DNA from: an uncultured Campylobacter sp.
GTDB taxonomy: Bacteria; Campylobacterota; Campylobacteria; Campylobacterales; Campylobacteraceae
Assembly (NCBI GenBank): GCA_947090385.1
Contig: CAMUNZ010000001.1
Location: 4,866 to 68,865, forward strand
DNA: 64,000 bases
Direction of reading: 5' to 3'
Shown here: positions 59,611-64,000 of the stretch, piece after piece
Position numbering within the stretch: position 1 is the first letter of the stretch
How the letters are laid out: each line of letters starts with the position of its first letter
Program-made: the position numbers and the translations under genes
The notes under the pieces: model-generated
What the model was told of the DNA's origin: nothing
The model's input: the letters and a program-made list of their open reading frames with translations, nothing else
The model's database searches: none

Positions 59611-60368
59611 TAAATTTTTCGAAATTTTCATCTGTGAAAATCGGCGGAATTTTTGAAGTCAAAATTATAGAAGAAAACAGCGATTTTAAAGGCACGATAA
59701 TCGGTGGAGCAAATAATATATTAATCTCGCAAAATCCTGGAAATTTGGGAATTTTAAGCGACAAATTTAAATATATTTTTATTGATAAAGACGGATTTTT
59801 AAACATCGGTGCAAAAACAAAATCAAGCGAAATTTATAATTTTGCAAAAAAAAATAATCTCGCAAATTTTGAATTTCTTAAAAACATTCCAGGCACTCTT
59901 GGCGGACTTTTAAGCATGAACGCTGGGCTTATGAATTATGAAATTTCAAATAATCTAATCAGTTTAAAAACAAATTTTGGTGAATTTCAAAAAAACGAAC
60001 TTAAATTTTCGTATCGAAAAAGCGAAATTTTTGGAATAATTTTTGAAGCAAAATTTAAAATCTTAAAAGGATTTGATGAAAATTTAAGTCAAGAAATTTC
60101 ACAAAAAAGAAAAAATCAACCACGTGGTGCAAGTTTTGGAAGTTGTTTTAAAAATCCAAAAAATTTTAGCGCCGGAAAACTTTTGCAAGATTGCGATTTG
60201 AAAGGTTACAAAATCGGAAATTGCGGATTTAGCGAAATTCACGCAAATTTTTTGATAAATTATGGTGATGGAAAATTCGAAGAAGCCATAAAACTTATAA
60301 ATTTAGCTAAAAAAAGAGTTTTCGAAAAATTCGGGATAAATTTAGAATGCGAAGTAAAAATTTTATGA
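59604..60368 (+). CDS. murB: UDP-N-acetylenolpyruvoylglucosamine reductase
   Basis: FAD enzyme making UDP-MurNAc. The 254-residue length matches the short type of Epsilonproteobacteria. Visible are GGANNILIS near residue 34 (FAD), FLKNIPGTLGGLLSMNAG near 92, RGASFGSCFKNP near residue 173 (catalytic Ser region), and GFSEIHANFLIN near 211. The start is TTG 59604 or 59607, both without a strong ribosome site, coupled to mqnD. The last 54 bases are repeated at 62187-62240. Confidence 0.93.
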   Translation: MLINFSKFSSVKIGGIFEVKIIEENSDFKGTIIGGANNILISQNPGNLGILSDKFKYIFIDKDGFLNIGAKTKSSEIYNFAKKNNLANFEFLKNIPGTLGGLLSMNAGLMNYEISNNLISLKTNFGEFQKNELKFSYRKSEIFGIIFEAKFKILKGFDENLSQEISQKRKNQPRGASFGSCFKNPKNFSAGKLLQDCDLKGYKIGNCGFSEIHANFLINYGDGKFEEAIKLINLAKKRVFEKFGINLECEVKIL

Positions 60369-60370
60369 TA
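60317..60370 (+). repeat. Direct repeat, copy 1: murB 3' end
   Basis: The final 52 bases of murB and its stop codon, plus two bases, match 62187-62240 without gaps at 49 of 54 positions by my count. Similarity stops right after the stop codon. Copy 1 is the functional gene end. Confidence 0.8.
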
Positions 60371-60376
60371 AAGTTT

Positions 60377-60398
60377 GTGGATTTTATAAAAAATCCAC
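60377..60398. terminator. Terminator hairpin between murB and the cytidylate-kinase-like gene
   Basis: Inverted repeat with nine-base arms GTGGATTTT/AAAATCCAC nine bases after the murB stop, between convergent genes. The T-tract is weak on both sides. Confidence 0.6.
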
Positions 60399-60421
60399 TA
60401 AAAACGATATTTTAGCAAAGA

Positions 60422-60985
60422 TTATAAACTTTTCATGGCATTTATTATAAAGTTTATAGATTTTTCTATCCCAAATTTTGATGTATCTATGCATAAATCA
60501 TAATAAACGCTATCGCCCCATTTTTCATTTGTGTAATAGTTATGAAATGATTCTCTATTTGTATCTTCGTTTTCTATAAAATCAGCCGCTTCTTCTTTTG
60601 TCAGGCTTTCGATGTTCATTATCCTTTTGATTTTAAATTCGCTACTTGCGTGTAAAAAAACGGATAAAAAATCTTTATTTCGCCTTAAAAAATAGTTTGC
60701 ACATCTTCCAACTATGATATAATCGCCGTCGCTAGTAAGTTTATTGTAAATTTCTTTTATGCTGTCACTTTTTTCTACTGCAACTTCATTTTTTACAATT
60801 GCCTGCAAAAGCGAATTTACTGGTTTTTCTTTATAAAGTCTATTCATCTCTTCAAAATAACCGTAATCCTTAGCCTTTTGAAGCAATTTTTCTTTATTTA
60901 GATATGTAAAACCAAGTTCTTTTGAAAGTTTAAAAGCTATTTCTCTACCGCCACTTCCTGTTTGTCGTCCTATCGATATAATCAT
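60422..60985 (-). CDS. Cytidylate-kinase-like protein
   Basis: P-loop kinase of the cytidylate-kinase-like family, 187 residues from ATG 60985 after TAAAAGGA. An upstream extension of 51 codons overlaps lrgB and is not conserved-looking, so I reject it. The N-terminus ISIGRQTGSGGREIAFKL holds an atypical P-loop (GRQTGSGGR), as in the family; GDYIIVGRCANYFL is near residue 91. It is the third gene of the lrgA-lrgB operon (17-base gap). The physiological substrate of these cmk-like proteins is unknown; genuine Cmk is expected elsewhere in the genome. Confidence 0.85.
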   Translation of the reverse strand: MIISIGRQTGSGGREIAFKLSKELGFTYLNKEKLLQKAKDYGYFEEMNRLYKEKPVNSLLQAIVKNEVAVEKSDSIKEIYNKLTSDGDYIIVGRCANYFLRRNKDFLSVFLHASSEFKIKRIMNIESLTKEEAADFIENEDTNRESFHNYYTNEKWGDSVYYDLCIDTSKFGIEKSINFIINAMKSL

Positions 60986-61002
60986 AATTAATCCTTTTAA
61001 AT

Positions 61003-61695
61003 TTAAAAAAATGTAGCAAAAATAGACGCGCCAACGACTGTTAAAAGCCCACTTACCGCGATAGATAAAGACGCCATCGCTCCTTCGATGTCGCCATATT
61101 CTATGGCTTTTGCAGTTCCTATAGCATGAGAAGCGCATCCTAACGCTATTCCTTTTGCTATTTTACTTTTTATTCTAAAAATTTTAAATAAACCATCAGC
61201 CACAACGCTACCAAAAATACCAGTCATTATTATAACAGCCACGCTTATCGTAACTATGCCGCCGAGTTGATGTGATATGCCCATGCCAATAGGTGTAGTT
61301 ACGGATTTTGGTAATAACGTCACATACATTTGATGATCAAGTCCAAATAAAACACTCAGACCTAAAATGCTTAACAACCCAAAAAACACACCGCTTAAAA
61401 TTCCTATGATTATCGCTATATAATTGTGCTTTAATAAATCAAGTTGTTCGTAAAGTGGCACAGCCAAACAAATCGTCGCAGGAGTTAGAAAAAAACTTAT
61501 ATGTTTAGCGCTTGCATTAAATTTATCATAAGGTATATCAAATAAATAAAGGCACAAAATGCAAAAAACGATAGCTAACAAAAGCGGATTTAATATGGCA
61601 AATTTAAATTTTCTTTTTAACAAAATACCAATTTGATGTGTAGCCAAACACAAAAATACACCAAAAAATGCAGAATTTAAAAAAACTTCTTTCAT
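61003..61695 (-). CDS. lrgB: LrgB-family membrane protein
   Basis: Polytopic inner-membrane protein of 230 residues, LrgB/CidB family (murein-hydrolase export or pyruvate/metabolite transport in other bacteria). Family segments are LLPKSVTTPIGMGIS near residue 128 and LGCASHAIGTAKAIEYG near residue 185. Its start overlaps the lrgA stop by four bases. Together with lrgA and the cmk-like gene it forms a minus-strand cassette flanked by direct repeats. Confidence 0.9.
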   Translation of the reverse strand: MKEVFLNSAFFGVFLCLATHQIGILLKRKFKFAILNPLLLAIVFCILCLYLFDIPYDKFNASAKHISFFLTPATICLAVPLYEQLDLLKHNYIAIIIGILSGVFFGLLSILGLSVLFGLDHQMYVTLLPKSVTTPIGMGISHQLGGIVTISVAVIIMTGIFGSVVADGLFKIFRIKSKIAKGIALGCASHAIGTAKAIEYGDIEGAMASLSIAVSGLLTVVGASIFATFF

Positions 61696-62060
61696 AAACT
61701 TCTTCTTTGTCTTTTTTTTCTAAAATAATAAACACTTTGTGTTACAAAAGCACTTGCTAATATCACAACAACCGTGCTAATGACGACTATGGTAACAATT
61801 GGGAAGAAATTTTTTAAAATTTCATTTTGTGTATTTATAAGTCCAACTCCAGCAGGAATAAAAATAATTGGCATAATTTCTATAAAAAATATCGCAGTTT
61901 CTTTTATCTGATAAACTTTTATTACTTTAAAATACAAAGCAAAAAACATAATTACAAGTCCATAAACGCTACTTGGAATGTTCCCCGGCACATCATAACT
62001 CAACATTTCTGCTAAAAAAGAAATTCCTAAAATAATCATAATTTGTCTTAAATATTTCAT
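61692..62060 (-). CDS. lrgA: LrgA/CidA-family holin-like protein
   Basis: Small membrane protein of 122 residues with four helices; the DVPGNIPSSVYGLVIMF segment near residue 24 and FFIEIMPIIFIPAGVGLI near residue 57 are the CidA/LrgA signature. It works with LrgB. Start ATG 62060 follows AAAGGA. It is the first gene of the operon; the promoter must lie in the 120-base region up to 62180. Confidence 0.9.
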   Translation of the reverse strand: MKYLRQIMIILGISFLAEMLSYDVPGNIPSSVYGLVIMFFALYFKVIKVYQIKETAIFFIEIMPIIFIPAGVGLINTQNEILKNFFPIVTIVVISTVVVILASAFVTQSVYYFRKKRQRRSL

Positions 62061-62186
62061 TTTTTTCCTTTGAAAATTTCTGTGGATTATATATCAATTT
62101 TTGATAGAAATTTATAAATTTAAACATAAAAAAAACAAACTTATAAATTATCAAATTTCAAATAATTTAATCAAATTAAAAATGTT
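62061..62186. other. Gap upstream of lrgA
   Basis: About 125 bases, almost entirely A and T, holding the probable lrgA promoter. I see no clear -10 on the minus strand. It also contains AAACTTATAAATT (near 62137), a run also found in murB at about 60290, perhaps a further trace of the duplicated murB end. Confidence 0.3.
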
Positions 62187-62240
62187 AGTTTTTGAAAAAT
62201 TCGGTATAAATTTAAAATGCTAAATAAAAATTTTATGATA
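62187..62240 (+). repeat. Direct repeat, copy 2: decayed fragment of murB 3' end
   Basis: Matches the end of murB (60317-60370) at 49 of 54 positions without gaps. Read in the murB frame it carries an extra stop, so it is a non-coding remnant. It brackets the cmk-like/lrgB/lrgA cassette together with the real murB end. Confidence 0.8.
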
Positions 62241-62260
62241 TAGCCTTAAATTTAAGGCTA
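62241..62260. terminator. Palindromic terminator next to the murB remnant
   Basis: A perfect 20-base palindrome with a GCCTTAAATTTAAGGC core is followed on the plus strand by T5. It also overlaps the stop codon of the minus-strand gene 62258-62539 and may end that transcript. Confidence 0.65.
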
Positions 62261-62539
62261 TTTTTGTAATTTTTCTTTTATTTTTATTATTTTTTCTATT
62301 TGTTCTGAATTATTTTCATGTAAAGCGTCCATCAAAAGCCCATTTAAGATAATATTTGATAATTTTTTATCTAAACAAATCGGAGTTAAAGTTTCTCCTC
62401 TAGATTTTGGATAATCATCCCAACATATGCCGATCGTATCATCACCTTTACATTCTCCAAAAAATACATTTAAAGTATCTTCATCGTATAATTCTTCTTT
62501 AAATTTCCAAAATGACGCTAATTTTGATGTATCAAACAT
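62258..62539 (-). CDS. Unknown small acidic protein
   Basis: A 93-residue protein without signal peptide or membrane helix, not recognised. It contains a Trp/Cys-bearing middle (GICWDDYPKSRGETLTP) and an amphipathic Lys/Glu-rich C-terminal helix. ATG 62539 follows AAAGGA, a good ribosome site, and palindromes lie at both ends, so it is a single-gene transcript. Confidence 0.65.
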   Translation of the reverse strand: MFDTSKLASFWKFKEELYDEDTLNVFFGECKGDDTIGICWDDYPKSRGETLTPICLDKKLSNIILNGLLMDALHENNSEQIEKIIKIKEKLQK

Positions 62540-62561
62540 AACTTTTCCTTTTTATAAATAT

Positions 62562-62589
62562 AAAAAAGGCTCTAGCATAAACTAGAGCC
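62562..62589 (-). terminator. Intrinsic terminator after the second prepilin-like gene
   Basis: On the minus strand an eight-base G-C-containing stem (GGCTCTAG/CTAGAGCC, loop six) is followed by T6. It is a textbook rho-independent terminator for the prepilin-like gene. Confidence 0.85.
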
Positions 62590-62648
62590 AAATTGAAAGG
62601 CGATTTTATCAAAAATTGCCTCTATTTTTTTAACTATTAAATTAAACC

Positions 62649-63128
62649 TTATGGTTTTTTTGGTGTTGCTGCGCCTGTTGCTGCGCCTGTTGCTGCGCCT
62701 TCAAAACTAACACCTTGACCACCAAATTTTAGTGTTTTTGCAGTTTTTCCACCATCTTTAGAAGCTATATTTGTTTTAACTTGTGCAAGTCCCGGCATAG
62801 CCCATACCTTTGCACATAAACCTTCTTCAGTAACTGTTACACCAATCTCACCTTTCGCATCATCACCTTTGTCCGCCCATTTAAAGCATTCTTGAGTTTT
62901 TACTTTTACAGGATTAGGAACATTTGTCATTTGTCCTACTGTTCCAAATACACCTTGTGAAGTATAATAAGATCCAACATCTGAAATAGTTGTTTGGATA
63001 TTTGTAGCTGCTTTTGAAATTTCTGCGTCATCTCTAGTTGCTGCTAGTCTTGGGATAGCAACTGCTGCTAAGATACCTAAAATAACGATCACGAAGATCA
63101 ACTCTATCATAGTAAAACCTCTTCTCAT
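62649..63128 (-). CDS. Type IV prepilin-like (pseudopilin) protein, copy 2
   Basis: A 159-residue protein: leader MRRG, then FTMIELIFVIVILGILAAVA with Glu5, then a globular domain with two Cys (about residues 81 and 104). The C-terminus ends in three perfect GAAT repeats and PKKP, encoded by a 12-base tandem repeat (62665-62700), a possible length-variable tail. ATG 63128 follows AAGGAG. The first 35 residues closely match the prepilin-like protein at 44671-45117. It may serve a type II-like or DNA-uptake system. An integrase gene lies 35 bases upstream on the same strand. Confidence 0.88.
   Translation of the reverse strand: MRRGFTMIELIFVIVILGILAAVAIPRLAATRDDAEISKAATNIQTTISDVGSYYTSQGVFGTVGQMTNVPNPVKVKTQECFKWADKGDDAKGEIGVTVTEEGLCAKVWAMPGLAQVKTNIASKDGGKTAKTLKFGGQGVSFEGAATGAATGAATPKKP
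62665..62700. repeat. Three perfect 12-base tandem repeats inside the prepilin-like gene
   Basis: Three identical copies of a 12-base unit (plus strand GTTGCTGCGCCT) encode GAAT three times. As the unit is a multiple of three, copy-number change would only lengthen or shorten the tail. The repeat is unusually G+C-rich for this region. Confidence 0.9.
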
Positions 63129-63163
63129 GGTTTTCTCCTTAAAATTTATTTCACCTTACACAC

Positions 63164-64000
63164 TCAAAGGTAAAAATTTTTGATAGATTTTTCAAAAGCC
63201 TTCGTATCAACATCATCAAAAAACATTTGAGAATAAACACAATTTATTTGTGTCAAATTTGAATGACCTAAATTTTTGGCTATAAAAAGTGGTGAAATAG
63301 AATTTTTAATTAATAAACTCACATAAGTATGGCGTATAGTATGAAGGCCAAAACTTGGAATTTTTATTTTTTTTAAAAATTTTTTAAACTCATAATACAT
63401 ACCAAAATAATCTTTAGTAAAAATTTTCCCACTTTTTTGTGGAAGTTTTTCTATAAAATTTAATAAAATTTTCGGTGCATAAATTTCTCTAAAATTCCCA
63501 TTTTTTGGAGTTAAAAGTCCAAATCGCGTTAAATTTTTTGAAATTTTAATCGTGTGATTTTTGATATCAAAATCCTCGTAATTTAAAGCCAAAATTTCAC
63601 CACACCTTGCCCCACTAAAAAACGCGATATAAAGGAAGATTTTTAGCTCATTTGTTGAATTTTTTAAAATTTTATAAATTTGCCTTATAGTAAAAATCGT
63701 TTTTTGTGTTCGCGTAATTTTTGGTTTTTTTATATTTTTTAGTGGATTTTTACTTATTAAATTTAATCTAGTGGCATTGCTAAAAGCATAACTCAAATAC
63801 GCTAAAATCAAATTCACACTTCTTGGAGATAATTTTTTTCTAATTTCAAAAATAAATTTTTCTATCTCAATCTCATCACAAAATTTTAGCTTTTTATCAC
63901 CAAAGAACTCTCTTATTTTTTTGTAAGCAAATTTTGCAGAATTTAAAGTTGTAGGTTTAGCATATTTACTTAAATTTGCGATTGAGATATCACAAATTTC
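63164..64000 (-). CDS. Tyrosine recombinase/integrase, N-terminus beyond the right edge
   Basis: Site-specific recombinase, at least 278 residues, open to the window edge (no stop before 64000), so the internal GTG/ATG-type starts near 63817 are not the true start. The N-terminal SAM-like core-binding domain (TLNSAKFAYKKIREFFG, then ...SPRSVNLILAYLSYAF) is followed by the catalytic domain with Arg in FSGARCGEI, the HTIRHTYVS box, LGHSN, and the nucleophile Tyr in CVYSQMF near the C-terminus. All catalytic residues are present. The form, with SKNPLKNIKKPK before the catalytic domain, resembles phage or island integrases more than XerH. The element it serves would lie to the right. Confidence 0.88.
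   Translation of the reverse strand, partial: EICDISIANLSKYAKPTTLNSAKFAYKKIREFFGDKKLKFCDEIEIEKFIFEIRKKLSPRSVNLILAYLSYAFSNATRLNLISKNPLKNIKKPKITRTQKTIFTIRQIYKILKNSTNELKIFLYIAFFSGARCGEILALNYEDFDIKNHTIKISKNLTRFGLLTPKNGNFREIYAPKILLNFIEKLPQKSGKIFTKDYFGMYYEFKKFLKKIKIPSFGLHTIRHTYVSLLIKNSISPLFIAKNLGHSNLTQINCVYSQMFFDDVDTKAFEKSIKNFYL

Noticed and set aside
60986..61138. N-terminal extension of the cytidylate-kinase-like gene by 51 codons
   Set aside because: It overlaps lrgB in another frame, has unlike composition, and the conserved P-loop start ISIGRQTGSGG follows ATG 60985, which has its own ribosome site.

Overview
The window is strongly A+T-rich chromosomal DNA with closely packed genes, many ATGA/TAATG overlaps between neighbours and frequent GTG/TTG starts. 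Gene content and local gene order point to the genus Campylobacter: nadE-(degT)-lpxK-thrC-kdsB, comF-gyrA-asd, nadK-recN-tatD-mltD-rlpA-kdsC-lptC-lptA-engB-mrdA, metallophosphoesterase-psd, aspS-adk-ppa, and eno-recA next to mqnD-murB. The futalosine-pathway gene mqnD and a NifS/NifU pair as the iron-sulfur machinery fit Epsilonproteobacteria. No flagellar gene is seen, and fliQ is not found between recA and murB, where I recall it in flagellated species. This suggests an aflagellate Campylobacter (C. ureolyticus/hominis/gracilis-like), but the species assignment is an inference.

Layout: 1-1.9 kb, a decayed O-acetylation module (MBOAT acyltransferase plus a membrane-anchored partner, both frameshifted). 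1.95-7.3 kb, nadE, a DegT-family aminotransferase that lacks its PLP lysine, lpxK, a cutA-thrC read-through fusion and kdsB. 7.3-10.8 kb (minus), MFS transporter, frameshifted yceI, an unknown acidic protein, EamA exporter. 10.9-22.4 kb (plus), mntP, exoIII, uracil/xanthine permease, solute-binding protein, comF, gyrA (with Ile at the quinolone-resistance position), asd, folE, nifS, nifU, capA-like. 22.5-24.9 kb, an autotransporter. 24.9-32.3 kb (minus), pyrC, pyrB, then a polar amino-acid ABC operon with a type IIG restriction-modification gene between the second permease and the ATPase. 32.4-47 kb (plus), cytochrome c, nadK, recN, tatD, lytic transglycosylase, rlpA (frameshifted), hisB, kdsC, lptC, lptA, engB, MreD-like, mrdA, metallophosphoesterase, psd, a prepilin-like protein and priA. 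47.2-52.9 kb, EamA, cytochrome c, lipoprotein, orphan D12-class adenine methylase, ppa, adk, aspS. 53-60.4 kb, gltS, EamA, dgkA, AMIN-type protein, FtsB-like protein, eno, recA, mqnD, murB. 60.4-62.2 kb, a cytidylate-kinase-like gene with lrgB and lrgA, bracketed by two copies of the murB 3' end. 62.2-64 kb, a small unknown protein, a second prepilin-like gene and a tyrosine integrase running off the right edge.

Together the genes cover envelope building (LPS core and lipid A: kdsB, kdsC, lpxK, lptA/C; peptidoglycan: murB, mrdA, mltD, rlpA), central metabolism, DNA maintenance and nutrient transport. Accessory features are the type IIG enzyme, the orphan methylase, the autotransporter, the cmk/lrgBA cassette and the integrase. 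No rRNA, tRNA or CRISPR array was recognised, and no gene-free stretch exceeds about 200 bases. A recurring theme is single-base frameshifts, mostly in A or T runs (MBOAT, its partner, yceI, rlpA); these could be real decay, slippage variation or assembly error.
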